Of a stretch of 64,000 bases of DNA, positions 12,172 through 24,685 are shown one piece after another (positions within the stretch are counted from its first letter, which is position 1; every line of letters starts with the position of its first letter). Origin of the DNA: Orthonyx spaldingii (lineage: Eukaryota; Chordata; Aves; Passeriformes; Orthonychidae); NCBI GenBank assembly GCA_013397795.1, contig VZTJ01003578.1:1-64000 (forward strand), in the 5' to 3' direction. Made by a program: the position numbers and the translations under genes. The notes under the pieces are model-generated. The model had not been told where the DNA came from. It made no database searches and saw nothing but the letters and a program-made list of their open reading frames with translations.

Positions 12172-15100
12172 GTATAAGGAGCAATCTTTTATTTTTTTTT
12201 CCAGGACTCTATCAAGACCAATTGAAATGATTCAAGATTAGATGCTTCAACACTTCCTCTAGGGCATTCATCCTTTCAAAGTCATGTTTCTTCTTTTCTA
12301 CTCATGCTTTCCGAGCAACATGTTGCTTCAGCACCTTTACAACATCAATTACACTCACAAAACTCTCAAATCTCTAAAGTCTGACATTATATTGCCTGCC
12401 TTTACATGTGCACCAAGAGAATCCTCCTTTCCTCTGAGTGTATCTTAACCTGGTGTTAGTATCTGTACTGAACTGATTTGAGAACACACGAAACCAGTCA
12501 TTTGTTTCAAATATTAAGCTGTCTTTCCTGCCATCCTCTACGAGCAGGTTTTCAAAAGGTTAATGGCTTTTTAATGAATCTGGCTTTGATTTACGGCACT
12601 TCCCAATACGAAAAACCCATTCTAGGTCAGTGTGTGTGGAAAAATTGCTTTAAAAACCCACCAGCAAGCAAACCCCACACCAACAAAACACACTCACATA
12701 TACATCCTGCTTAAGTACCAATTTCTTGAAGTGCAACAACCTATCAGAGGTCTGGAAAAACAGCATCCACATGTGTGATCACTGAGCTGTCATGGCATTA
12801 TGAGACTCATTTCTGTTCAAAAGAACTGTACTCATCACTATTTGGTTGCACTAACTTACAAAATATATCTATTTTTAAAATATATAGGGAAATGTATTAA
12901 AAAAACCCTCAGCACCTAAAGATGTGTCGAGAAAAGGGATTTATTTCATGTGTCTCTTTTCTAACACAGATCATGGCTCCCTAGAGTCCCCAAAGTTGAA
13001 TTCTATGACCAGTCTACATGAGGAGCCTCTTACGAGAGAAGAGTTTTAAGCACTCAGACCACCTGTACACTTCTGCTGTTAAAGAAGCAGTGTTCAAAAA
13101 ATAAACCTTAAACACTTGGAAAATTAATTTAGTCTACAGGTAGGAATGCAGAACAGAAAATGGAGCCTTAAAAGAAAAATGGGACAGGTTTTGTTCCAGA
13201 TTCCATAATTTGGGGATGCCCTTTTCAAGAAGACAATTTTTTTTCTTTAAATCTTGTTACCTACCTCAGTTGGAACAATGCCCTTGACAGCACTGTGCAG
13301 TTTGTTTAATTAGAGAAAATACACTTTTCTTCTGCAGCTAGTCTCTAAATAATATCCTTTCTCCCACCACTACTCCAGCCTCATGTGAATTACAAATCAA
13401 TGGCAAGTGCATGTTGAAACTATGGGGGGGAAAGAAAAAAATCTACAGATCATTAACAGAGCTACTGGGTTAATAGAGTTTCACTGAATTCTTTGATAAA
13501 TGTCACTGGGCCTTGGAAATAGACGACTGACAAATAACTTCAAAATATTCTCTCCTCGCTAGCTCTGAACCACACAGGTTTTCTGTATTCTTGGTGGTCA
13601 GCTCAGCTGAAACAGCTCTCGTGACATTCAACAGGATGTCTCTACAAAACCATGTCAAGATGCCAAAAGCTGTCAGTGGTTTTGCAGCCCTTGTGTGTGG
13701 CAGACAACCCAACACCTCCCAGTCCTTACAGCAAAGTGTTTCTTGCTTACAAGCCTCCACATCCATTAGCAGAAATCTGGCAAGATCCAGTGAACGACTT
13801 GATTGCCCTGTTGCTATGGTTCTGCAAAGTGGTGACTACAGACTTCCCTTTGATCAAGGCCTCCCTAACTACAGCTGGGATGATGAAGGTATGATCTCTA
13901 AGGGAATCTTGGTATCAGAAGTGTCAGCTCCCTTCTTGGCCAACTCAGGAAACGAAACAGGGCCAAACCCAGAAGGGATGAAAAAAGTTTCAGCAAAATT
14001 CTGCGGAAAAAGTTATTCTTCCTTATAGATTCACTGTGCAAGTCCTTATATAAATAGAACTCCCAATTAATTTTGCTAGAAACAGGAAGAGGCAGGGAAA
14101 GAATATGGGATCAGGTGGCAACAAGTAATAGAGAAATACTGTTGATTTGGGAAGAGTTTCCTTTCACTGAGGGAATGGAATCCATCCAGATCCTTATGAT
14201 TACTTAGTTTAACTACCACTAAACACAAATCATACATTAAGCCAGAGGAATCACTCCTGAGAAGCACAAGCACTTACAGCAGCTCATTTCTCTGTGTTCT
14301 GTGCTGCCAACTGCCCTGCTGGAATCAGGGATAGAGCTCTGCAAACCACTCTGGAGGTCTGCAAATGGAAGATCAGCTAAGCCCAAAAGTCTTGATTTGA
14401 GCACTTTGTACTACGTTGTTAAGTGCAGATCATATTTCATTGTTTTTATCCAATATTTAATAAAACTTTTCCAGTTAAATGACACCATAACTGGACTGGT
14501 GGATGTTTCTTGTGTTCATTTCATGTTACACTGGTTTCTCTTCTTCTTCCTAGTCTTTATATTTCCTTCAATGGGATGTCAAACCATTCAGAGATGTGAC
14601 CAAAATCAGACAAGACAAATTTCCAGGAAGCATACTAGTTACTGATTTGGCCTAGGGAAGAGCAAAAAGGTTAAGCAGAAACACCAATTACTAAAAAATC
14701 AGTTTTCAAAATGCAAGCATCGTTCTTCATTCACATCACAGAGCACAGATGCTCCCTCATACATCCATCCTATGTCTCAACTTACACATATTTCTAACAT
14801 ATAGAAAAAAATCCAATCAGGAGGCAATTCTAGTATCTCTTTATAGCTGCTCATAACATTACTGTTGAAACAGCCAGTTCTCTAAATCCTTTTCATCCTC
14901 AAGTGTCTGCAGAGATGTGCACCAGGATTTTTATTCTTAATCATCTAGAGAGAGCTGCTGTTGCTAATCAGGCATGTGCATACTGACAAAGCACATAAAG
15001 GAACAGAAATCTGACTGCTTCAGAGATAAGGTGGGTTAAGCTTGGGTGTGAAACTGAAGAGCAACAGCTGAGGTGCCACTCTGAGTTTCCTCACAGCTCT

Positions 15101-16560
15101 GCAGAGAAAGATGAAAATAGGGCACATTACCATTAGGTGTGATGTGTTTTTTCTGTGTAACTGTCCAAGTATGGAGACAACTTCCACAAAGGTGAGAGCT
15201 CCATGCATAAGCAAATCCTAACAGTTAAGAACTTAGAAACAAGCTTAAAGACAATGCATTTGTGCGTGAGGATTTTGTACGATTTCTTTGTAAATGCAGC
15301 CATGAAACCCAATTTGGAATGAAAGAAAGGTGAACAAATAGGGTTCACATTCCTTCATGTTTGTGGTGAACCTCATCAGCTACAGCTCAAGAGAGAACCC
15401 CAGCAATTGCTTCTGAGCCCCAGAGCCTGGCAGTGGGGCCAAGGCAGAGGGGAGAAGAGATTCAGCTGGAGAAGATGTGGTAACCAGGATGGAAGTCTCT
15501 GGCACCTTCTCCAACTAATAGAGAATAATTCCAAAGACCAGAAGAGCAGCTTTCCACTTCCAGGCTACACAAACGTTTTTCAACCAAGTAACCGAGGGGC
15601 TGCAGAACCAAAGAATCCCACCTGCCACCAGTGCCCATCTCACAGTAGATGCTTGGGAACTATTCCAGCCTGAGCTCCCTGAGCTACTTGGTCACATCAG
15701 CAAATCCACTCCCAGCTCAGCTTTTCAGGGAGAGACGCTAATTTGAGGCTCTGCACTGTACCAGTGCTCATTTCCATACAGCTCATAAGAACTTCCATTG
15801 TTTTTTTCATTTAACTACTCCTTTTGTCAAGCCTTACTGAAGCTGACCAATAAGCTTTTGAAACATCTTTTGTGGGTGACAGCAGAGACACAGACAACAT
15901 GGCAACCCCTACGAGCTTGGCTTCCCTAAAACTCCAGGCTAAGAAAAGCCTAGGAAGTGTTTAATACAGCATCCCTGCAGCTCCAGCTGGCCCTGCAGCT
16001 CCATGTGCCTCACCCAGGAGGCACAGAAGGATCCTGTCTGGTGCTCCTGATGGAGATGCAAGAGACAGTGGATGTCCTTTTTTCACATGGAGTCTGCTGG
16101 AAAAGACCACAGACAAGGCACACTGGTAACAGAGCAAACTTTGGCATTTATCTTAAGTGCCATTCAAATCAGATACTGCTCCTTTCCCCCTTGCTTTGGA
16201 TTCTGACTATTCTGAAAAAGCCAAAGGAAGAAATTGGTTCTCTTCAATGAATTCTTGAAAACAGACTAGAAGCTCCTTCCTTCCTTTTCCCACAAGACCA
16301 AATTGTCTGCCAGTACACCAGTGTTAATTCAGCATCAAACACCATTATTTTAAAGCAGGGAGTGGAAAAAGTCTGAGACCCAAGTGATGAGTCAAAAAAC
16401 CAAAGACTACATGCACGTACTAGGACAGCATTGCAAGAAGGAGACTCTGAAGCTTGTGGATTTAACAGACAATTCCACCTTTATTAAATCCAGAATTTGC
16501 TTCTTCATTAAGGGCACTAATTATTCATAATTTTATATAACCACATGCTAATAAATATTA

Positions 16561-16606
16561 TATTGCTATCCTTTTTTTAAAAGGAATATTGCTATCCTTT
16601 TTTTCC
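16561..16606 (+). repeat. 26-bp-period duplication
   Basis: TATTGCTATCCTTTTTTT occurs at 16,561 and again at 16,587, followed by a C-rich tract. It is a short local duplication in intron 3. Confidence 0.75.
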
Positions 16607-19600
16607 CCCCCCTTTTTCATTTAATCTTCCCTTTTAAAGGAAATAAAGAATTGAAAAGTAGGAAAATTTGCAACTACCTCTAAAACATAATATTTAGGCC
16701 CTACAATTCTAAGTAAGCCTCACCAGACACCTGTATTCACCAAAGGTATGCAGTGGAGTAACTCATGTTTAGCTTTTGGGATTGTTTCCTCTTCTCCTAA
16801 ATCGCAATTTAGAATTTGTTACTGTAAATACTGATTTGTGCCAGGCCAGTAAGATAACATTACCGAAAACCAGGCTAAAAAAAGTAAATCAAACAGCACT
16901 ATAGCAAAGACAAAATACACAAACCCCAAAATTTTACGTCTGCTTTTTGCCTCAGAGGCTCTTTGTGCTCTGACTGAGCAGCACTTTCCCAGTCACATTC
17001 CCGTTGAACATTAACGTGTTTATCTAAAAGCTGCAGTATAGATTTTTTTCCCTTGCTGTAAGGAAGGAAAGCTGTAAACTTTCTGACTCACAAGTTTTAT
17101 GAATCTGCAATGTTTCCACTCTGTTTAAACGAGCAGCAGACCTCCACAGGCCATTACAATTCCCGCATTCCAGCTCTGCTCCGCGGGGACCCGTGCCATT
17201 TTCCATTACATAAGCTCAGGCTGGAGAGCCCCATCAGGAGGGCTCCCATCCCATTGCTGTCCCCCACTCCTCAGCCACGGGGAGTCCTTCCACAGGATCC
17301 AAAGTTTCACAGTTTGGGAAAGCCAGGGGTGTTTTTATTCCGGTGGCATTCGTTAAATGGCCCAGTTATTCCAGGTGTTTTACAAGCACAGTAGCAAGGG
17401 AAGTTCTTTGCCCTGGAGGGTTTCTGCCTTTGGTAAGACAAGGTTAACAGGCAGGTTAAGCAAACAAGGAAAGGGATATGTGTGAGAATGCGGTCAAGCT
17501 TCCCATCCCACCCAAGTGCCATGTTTCAAGTGGCACCACAAGTACAATGAGCAGAGTGGACACCCACACTCGCCCTTTCTGCCTTTAAGGGAAAAAAAAC
17601 CCAAAAAACCTTCACCATAATTTCAGTCAATTATGTTTCACAAGCATCCAGAGGTATCCAAAACAAAAGCAAACTTAACAAGTTTTTCTTGGGTTTGAGA
17701 AATGTTATGCGAGCTCTGCTCGAGTCAAACCTTGCTCTCTCTCAAAAGACAGCAAGTGGATACACATATGAAAGCAATAAACCCTACTCCCATTCTTCAA
17801 GTGCTTAAAACAATTATGGCACTAAATGAACACTGAAAATAGCATTTTAAGTACAGAGGGTGGAAGGATATTCACAGAGGCCTGGCTGTTGCCAAGGGTA
17901 CTAGCTTTTCTAAGCTCTCTTAAAAATTGGAGAGGGAGACTTTTCAAGGGGGTGATTCAGAGCTAAGCTCCTCTCTCACTCTCATCTCCCCCCACCAACA
18001 CTGGCTGTACTCCATGTGTTATGGGACCACGTGGGGAATACTGCATTCCCTCAGCAAGATTTTTACTGCTCTCACTAGACGCTTCCTTCTAATGGAATCA
18101 ACCAGTTGGAACATCGGGAAAGCTGGCATCATTGTACAACAATCTCTCCTCCTCCAAACACTGGCAGGATATTGAACAGCTCACTCTCACCATACTTATT
18201 TCAATTTGCAGATAACCTGATTATTTTAATTGATGACAACCACTTTAAGGTGAGCTGGGGTACTCTGCAAAGACTTATATGTAGGAAACACACAGAACTT
18301 CAGTCAGCCACAACTGAAAGTTCTGAGCTACAAATCCAAATGTTAAAAGGTGTCAGGATGTTTGCCAGGACTTTATCAAACCTTGTGCCTTCTTTCAGTC
18401 TACACTGAACCACATGGCACTCCCTTACCTGACATAGGGCACTGCAGAAACTGCTTTCTCACAATCCTGGTCCCTTCAGCACTTGGAAATGACCAGCTCT
18501 AGCTACAAGAGAATATTCTTCAGATTTCCTGCTCCCCTGCCAGAAGCAATGTTTCTTCTGGAGATAAAGCAGGGAGAAAGCACTGGGCTTTTCTTATCCA
18601 GCTTTTCTTTAGGCAAGTAAGACAACACATGGTGAATGTACCCTAGAGATACTTCAGTATTTTTATACACTGGGCTTCCAATTTCAAATATTTCTACAAC
18701 GAATGGCAGGATAAAGAAGACTGAAGTGGAGCTCCTGACATGCTTCCTTCCCCTTGGATCCTCCATGCAAGTCTTCCATTTGTTACACACACACTTTATT
18801 AGGTGAGGGACAGGTCAGGGGAAACAAGGAATTGGGAAGTTTCAGCACAAACATACCTTTTGCCACATTCCCTGGGTAATCACTCACTGCTTTGTTTCCA
18901 GGACCTTTGTCCAATCTCACTGAACTCATTCTGTTTGCTATTTCTTTACATACTCATTCTGGCTAGGACGTCATTCACTGTCCACTGTATATGATCCAAC
19001 ATTTGCCACCGAATAGAAAAGCAATCATTTATTTATTTATTTCACCTTATTACTCCTTTGTGCTCTGCCGGAGTTTATCGGAGAGCTCTTGTGAAGGGAG
19101 AATCCACTACATCACATCAGTGATGATATTTTTCATAGGCAGAAGGGTAGCAATTCCCCACCAACCACTGTTTTGAGTGGGAGCCATGCAGTGTTTCAGT
19201 GTTAGGCTATCATAATTTTTAATGACAGTTTGTATATAGAGAAAGGTTTAGTTTTGGGTTTTTTCTGTTTTTTCAGAAAGCCTTCTGTTCAAATTGAGTG
19301 TTTTGTACAAAAAAAAATTAAAACTCAACACAAAAGAAAAAGCTGTGCTTCACCTTATTCACAGGAAACATCTGAAAGGTAACCATTGTGAAGATATCTG
19401 TGCTTGCACGAGTAGAACCAAACCAGATTAAAAGCAGGGAAAGTAGAATATGAATGATGCCATTCACATAGTAGAATAGAATTTAATCAAGACTCTTGAT
19501 GTTTACTCTCTTAATAATGATCATTCAAGCTAAAATGACTGGTCTCTCCTAACTGTTTCTGCAGAGCAAGTAGGAAAATCATAAAAACACTATTAACTAG

Positions 19601-21299
19601 GAAAAGGACTCCATGCAAGTAAATCCAATTCTCAACATATGAGAAGGAATGAAATTACATCACTGTGTTTAAATCTTACTTAACTCAGAGGAGCAGATGC
19701 CATGATGGGAATAGAACTAAGCTCTTGGTGTCCATACTTCAGTATTTTGTGCATTGTTAAAAATTAGGAATCAAACTGAATATTTAAATTCCTGGAAACA
19801 TTCCTCACCAGATTACAAATATTTTTATGAGGTTATATCAAGAGATTAAACTAATTGGTAAGGATTCCTTTGAGGTCTTTACAATAGTTACTTCAATGAA
19901 AAACAACCTCCAGGGCAGAGCATACCTTTATGCAAGCCTAAATAAAAAAACACCTCACCAAGTGCTCAGTAGTGGGGAGTTTCAAGAAGAACAGAGGCAG
20001 GAATTTCAGGTATTCATTAATTGCTGCGTGTTCTATCCCAACAAAAAAATATTTTCCTATCCCAAAATGTTTATTTAAGGTCACTATTTTAAATAAACCA
20101 GATTTAGTGGCATAGGGAAAACTCAAGTCCAAAGGTTTTTCTTTTTACAAGGTGCAGTGACCCCTGCCCTCATTATGGGCCATAAACATTTATGAGCGTT
20201 CGTCATCAGCTTGCTGAGACAACATATTTTATCTAGTTTCCTACAGCCACATATCAAACTCCAAGGAGCTTTCTGTAAGACTGAATCCACCCAATTCTTC
20301 TTCACCCCAGATCCCAAAAGGTTTCTTGTGTGTGCACTAAGTAGCTAGATTTTTAACAGATATAACAAATAAGCACATGAAGCAAGTACTTGACTGTTAC
20401 AGATCAGTAGTAAATAATTCCCTTTTGTTCTTGTCCTCCTCTACCACTGGTTTTAAAGTCATCAGTTGTTTCTGCTTTCATAAATATTCCCATCCTAGCT
20501 ATGTAAACAAATATAAGAGGAAATTCTCAGACCTGAGCTTTTCTAAGAGAAATCCATTTGACACGCTAAAATAAAAGTCCTGCTTTATGGAGGATTTTGA
20601 CACATTAGATTCCCAAACTAACCCTTACCAGCTGTGTGTGGCTAAGCTCAGGTGCACTATCTTGCTTGTGGTTTAGGCAACATTTTCATTTGAACAGACG
20701 ACTACCACATGCTAGAAATGAAAACAAACCCAAACAACTTCTCACAGTATCATTATGACACATGCAACTGGGGATTGCCCAGATGATGCACTAGGCACCT
20801 GGGAACACTCCCTTCCTGGTCCTGTCCATTCCTACAAGAGCCACAGGCAAGTCTGAGAGTGGAGACTCTCTGAGCACTTCTTTCAGAGGTCCAGCAGATG
20901 AGACAGAAGATCAAAGCCATGTCTCACCCAAGTGAGGAACAGTGTAAGGAAGGGGAGTTCATGAGACTGTCCTGTGCTTGGCCCCTCCCCAACACCTCCC
21001 TGCCATGAGGTCTAATTCCCAGTTTTAAGAGAGTTGTTTCTGTTTCCATCATGGAAATTAAGTTGTGGATAGTCTGATTCTTGCCTGGAGCTGTAATCTG
21101 CTTCAGGCTATTAAAAAAACCCTCAGCAGAGCTGAGCACAGTTGGGTATTTGAACAATAAAAGGATTTCTGAGGAGATATGAACTGCTGCTAGACTGGCT
21201 TATTTTTCAAACAACAATTTTCACTTTAAGAGAGTATTAACCACTTATTTCAGCACTTTTGCATTAAACATTTACTGTGCCTAGACACCACACAATTAC

Positions 21300-21880
21300 T
21301 TGGCGGCTCATATATAAGAAGAGTTAGTTAATCTAATACCCCTTGCCGTGGCTGGGTATCAGTATTCTGAGCACTGCCTTCCTGAAAGCGTCTCTGTAAT
21401 GAGTTGCTTGGTTAGCTGCAGCCGTGCACCCCGCGCTGGCTAGAGTTGACGAGGAAAAATGAGAAGGGGTTTTTGTTTGGAGTTCCTTGAGCAGTTTATT
21501 GCCCTAACACCAAGGGTTCCAGGGACAAAAAGCAAGGCATAATGGGTAACAGTGTATTTTTAAATGAAGGTGGGCAGAGCCCCACAGCCTATGGCTTGGG
21601 GCTAGGGGGCAGGACGAGGGTAAGAGAACCAACTGGGAGAGGTAAGGGGAATAGTGACAAGTCATTAAAAAAAGGGGAACAAGGTAGGGGGGAAGGTTCC
21701 AGCAACTGGGGATTAACAAGAGAAAAAGGAGGTGAACATACAACAAACCAACCAGAGAAACAGAACTGCGGTATTTTGCATAATACAACTCAAAAAATCT
21801 TAGGAGGCTTTTTAATCTAAGGACTCCTCCAAGAGCGAGGGATCCTCCCACCAACGCTTTGGAGGGACAGTCTTCCCAAC
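21300..21880. mobile_element. Possible LTR-like insertion (endogenous retrovirus fragment)
   Basis: An isolated patch in intron 3 has several CpGs in a CpG-poor neighbourhood (21,350-21,455), a polyadenylation signal in minus orientation (AATAAA at 21,500-21,495), and a TATATAA on the plus strand at 21,311. It also has a G/A-rich block at 21,600-21,720. These are features of an LTR, but I found no matching terminal TG/CA ends, target-site duplication or recognisable retroviral protein. Confidence 0.3.
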
Positions 21881-22980
21881 CACACTAAGGTATGGGTAGT
21901 CCATCACCCACAAGTGTGTTTCTTACCTAGACAGCAAATAAAACAAAATCACCAACCCTAGCCAAAGCAAAACCCCACTTGGCTTACTGTAAGTAAAGCT
22001 CACATGAGCACCAAACTCTTGTCCAATGCAGGAACTATTCATTTTCTCTGCAATCACTTTCAAAACAAGTTGAGAAAAGCTCTCTCAGTACCACAACCTC
22101 TCACTTTCATCTGAAGTCCCTCAAACAGTAGTGAAACCCTGTTGCTAAGAGGGAGCATCTCCCTGGAGTTACTTCCTTTCTCTCACCATTACTCAATACC
22201 TGTGTTTCAGCATTTCTCAGAGAATAGGTGTACACGTCATTAGATCACTGATCCAGTCACTGTGGTGTATTTCCTGCTTATATTTATCATTCCCTCTTCT
22301 TTCAGCCTTGGATCTACTTCATGTCCCTCCTTCCTCCTTTTTGTGAACACTGGCTACTGCTCCTCGACAGAAATAATGACACAAGCACAAGCTGAGATCA
22401 GCAAATCCTGTATTATAAGGAATTGAATTTCTGTAGATGTAGACCTGGGACTTAAAATTAAAACAACAACAAACAAAAACCACACAAGTCCGTGTCCCCC
22501 GCCCCCCTGCAAACAAATAAACAGGATGGTGAAGGAAAAGACCTAAATAAAAGTGCTACCACTTAAGGAGCTGGAGTTTAAAACATCACACAAACTAATC
22601 TCTGTAACTCTGGGAGTTGCTTTTTTTCTTATTTTAGTAATTATCAATTCAGTAAGCAAGAGATTTTCTTCCTACCATGTACAATACTTAAAAAACCAGG
22701 GAAGCCCATTTCTTTTACTATTTTTTGACCCTAAAGTAGAAGACACATGCATCTAAAAACCTCTGCATTGCTCCATTTCCATTTACACAGAGTAATGGTG
22801 TCATACATCCCCTGTAAGATGCAATTTCTAAGCACTGCATGTATTGTGAGGGTCACCATATGCAAAAAGAACTGCAGAAAAGTCAGTGCTTTAACTGAAG
22901 TTTATACCAGCACTTGCAAAACTGTACAGATCTGCTATACCAACAGCATTTTCTTTCTTCTCTTTATTCAAGTGTTTCAC

Positions 22981-23040
22981 AGGTTCCTTTTGGTACATCT
23001 CACCTGAAAGGGGTTTCTTTTGGTATATCTTACCTGAAAG
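22981..23040 (-). repeat. 30-bp tandem duplication carrying two splice donors
   Basis: On the minus strand, unit 1 (23,040-23,011) begins CTTTCAGGTAAGATATACC and unit 2 (23,010-22,981) begins CTTTCAGGTGAGATGTACC. The two units match at 26 of 30 positions, and all four differences are transitions. Unit 1 contains the exon end and first donor; unit 2 repeats the same exon-end heptamer and a second consensus donor (CAG|gtgaga). Confidence 0.9.
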
Positions 23041-23172
23041 CAGAAACACAGAGCTGAAATTCTTCTCCAGTTTGCCCAGGAGCACAGTAAGAAAGCAGTC
23101 GGATGAGAGAGAGGTCACATCTTTAGAGCTTTGGTCATACACCACCACTTCCTGCTTGCAATCAATTTCAAT
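23034..23172 (-). CDS. DUSP16: DUSP16 second coding exon: rhodanese domain core
   Basis: This 139-bp exon encodes residues 78-123, beginning IEIDCKQEVVVYDQSSKDV and ending EKNFSSVFLLS, plus the first base of a glycine codon. It is the middle of the rhodanese/CH2 domain, which binds MAP kinases and has no phosphatase activity of its own. The acceptor tttcag|AT and donor CAG|gtaaga are both good matches, and phases 0 and 1 fit the neighbouring exons. The remembered human sequence is nearly the same (VDIDC...LLA). The donor region is tandemly duplicated, so a second donor 30 nt downstream (exon end 23,004) would extend the exon in frame by ten codons. Confidence 0.95.
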
Positions 23173-24330
23173 CTGAAACACAAAGGAACTCAAGAGTAAA
23201 ACAGGAAGGAGGAAGATGATTAAAACCACCACATTATCACCTCCATCAGGGTTCCCACATATTTGCTATAACAGCCATTCAGATATATAGATTTCTTAGG
23301 CACCTGTTCACTGAACAGTTTCTACTTTATACTTCATAAGCCTCTCAGATTTAATTCCCTGGAGAGTTTGTAAGTTGATTATTTGCTGCAAGTTGAAGTC
23401 CACTCCACAAATTTCTAACATTAGGTAATTTTATGTCACCTGTGAATTGCTCTACCTTCAGCTAGGCTGGTGGATTCGTTTAAAAGCTGAGCTTTTTAGA
23501 AGGTGACCCTGCCTTACTTTCTGCTTCTGAGGGTTTTGTACACAAACAGTAAAGAAACCTTAAACTGCCTCTAAGGCACAGACATTTTGGTTACCTGCAC
23601 AACTTTATATATAAAACATGCTTTAGACAATAAAAATAAAAAGCTGCATTTTCAATATGTCAAAGCAAGAATGTAGTAGATTATTTCTGTACCCAAAACA
23701 CAAGTATCAATGGAGAAAAAAACCCCAACACCCCCTCCACAGACACACACAGATACACATTAATTTTAAATAGCATAGCTATTTTCTTTTCACTGATAAC
23801 ACTATTTGGAGAAAATGATACCCCTCCTCTCAAATAAACAAACAACAAAACAAACACCAAAATCCATCCAACTGCTCCCATGAAAACCCCTTTAAACAGC
23901 AAACAGGAGGCAGGATTGACAGAGTTTCTCTGCAAACCAAATGACCACTTGCTAAGCAAGCCCCACCACCACAGACTTCAAAGAATCCTTCAAGTTTAGG
24001 AGAGAATGTTTCCTGCCTTAATTACATACAGTTGAGAGACTGTGCTTTGCAAGACACACAAGAACCCTGAGAACATTCTTTCTGAGTAATTTCTAAATCC
24101 ATGCCCTTTACTCTTGTCACTCATTCTATGAAGAATCCCAATGATAAACTCAATAGAAACCAATTCTCTCTTTGATCAAGTAACATCTCAGCTAAACTCA
24201 GTCCTCTAATCTTGTTGGGTTTTGGTTGTGGTTTTCTTTTTTATGAAATACCTAAAGAAAAATTATCACAAGTTGCTTTCCAGCCACTCCTTTAAACAAA
24301 TACAAGAAATAAGAAGAAAATGACCCCTAC
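23173..24330 (-). other. DUSP16: DUSP16 intron 2 (1,158 bp, phase 0)
   Basis: The donor is AAG|gtaggg at the right end and the acceptor tttgtgtttcag at the left. The intron is AT-rich with several CA/AC-rich and A-rich stretches around 23,700-23,860. I see no recognisable gene or mobile element in it. Confidence 0.9.
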
Positions 24331-24561
24331 CTTGTGTTTTGCTGAATGCTGAATGAGCTCTGTAATCAAAATTTTGTCCTGCTGCAGCCTGCGCTTCATG
24401 AGCTTGGAGCAGTTGATGTTGATGGCATCCAGGATGTGGGATGTGTTGTATTCCACAAAGGGGCGGCTGTCAATCAGTAGCAACCTCTCTGTTCCGCTCT
24501 CCAGCAAAGCCACCAACTTCTCGGCGACAATGGGCTGAGTCCTGATCATCTCATCGGCCAT
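24331..24561 (-). CDS. DUSP16: DUSP16 first coding exon: start codon, CH2/rhodanese domain start, kinase-interaction motif
   Basis: This exon encodes residues 1-77 of a dual-specificity phosphatase that inactivates JNK and p38 MAP kinases and, in characterised orthologues, shuttles between cytoplasm and nucleus. The frame reads MADEMIRTQPIVAEKLVALL at the start and continues into LLIDSRPFVEYNTSHILDA, typical of the inactive rhodanese (CH2) domain of MAPK phosphatases. The basic kinase-interaction motif KLMKRRLQQDK lies at about residues 54-64. The ATG at 24,561 has G at -3 and G at +4. The same frame stays open upstream without another ATG, so this start is well supported. The exon ends AAG|gtaggg, phase 0. 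From memory, human DUSP16 is one residue shorter near position 10. DUSP8 is the closest paralogue, but this text matches DUSP16 better. Identity is high confidence; function is by family. Confidence 0.96.
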
Positions 24562-24685
24562 GACAACAACAAGGCCTCTTTCCCCACCTCCCTCTCTAAT
24601 TTGCTTGCGATGATGTAATGGCTGTGTACTCAAAGGCTTAGCCACACGATTGTACTAGAAGTGTATGAGGTCATGCTGGTAGTGA
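24562..24685 (-). other. DUSP16: Predicted 5'UTR part of DUSP16 first coding exon
   Basis: Upstream of the ATG the minus strand reads through about 124 bases to a strong acceptor, a pyrimidine tract (TTAACTTTTCTTTTGCCAG) ending at 24,686. This would start the exon at 24,685. A weaker acceptor (CTTCTAG) lies closer to the ATG at about 24,655. The leader contains one upstream ATG (see the 24,630-24,674 entry). The boundary is inferred from splice consensus only. Confidence 0.6.
24630..24674 (-). other. Upstream ORF of 14 codons in the DUSP16 leader
   Basis: If the exon begins at 24,685, its leader contains an ATG at 24,674 followed by an open frame reading MTSYTSSTIVWLSL and a TGA at 24,632-24,630. 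This ends 68 bases before the DUSP16 ATG. Its -3 base is A/G-poor (context CAGCATGA), so it would be a leaky start. Such uORFs commonly dampen translation of signalling regulators. Here that role is inference. Confidence 0.4.

Larger units (their letters stand above)
10500..23033 (-). other. DUSP16: DUSP16 intron 3 (12,534 bp, phase 1)
   Basis: The donor is CAG|gtaaga and the acceptor cttcctttcacag. Contents that can be named are a candidate LTR-like patch near 21,300-21,880, an unexplained plus-strand open frame at 11,752-12,171, short ATTT/AAAT microsatellites at 11,597-11,618 and 19,026-19,042, and a 26-bp-period duplication at 16,561-16,606. The rest is AT-rich unique-looking sequence with no recognisable gene. 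Confidence 0.9.
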
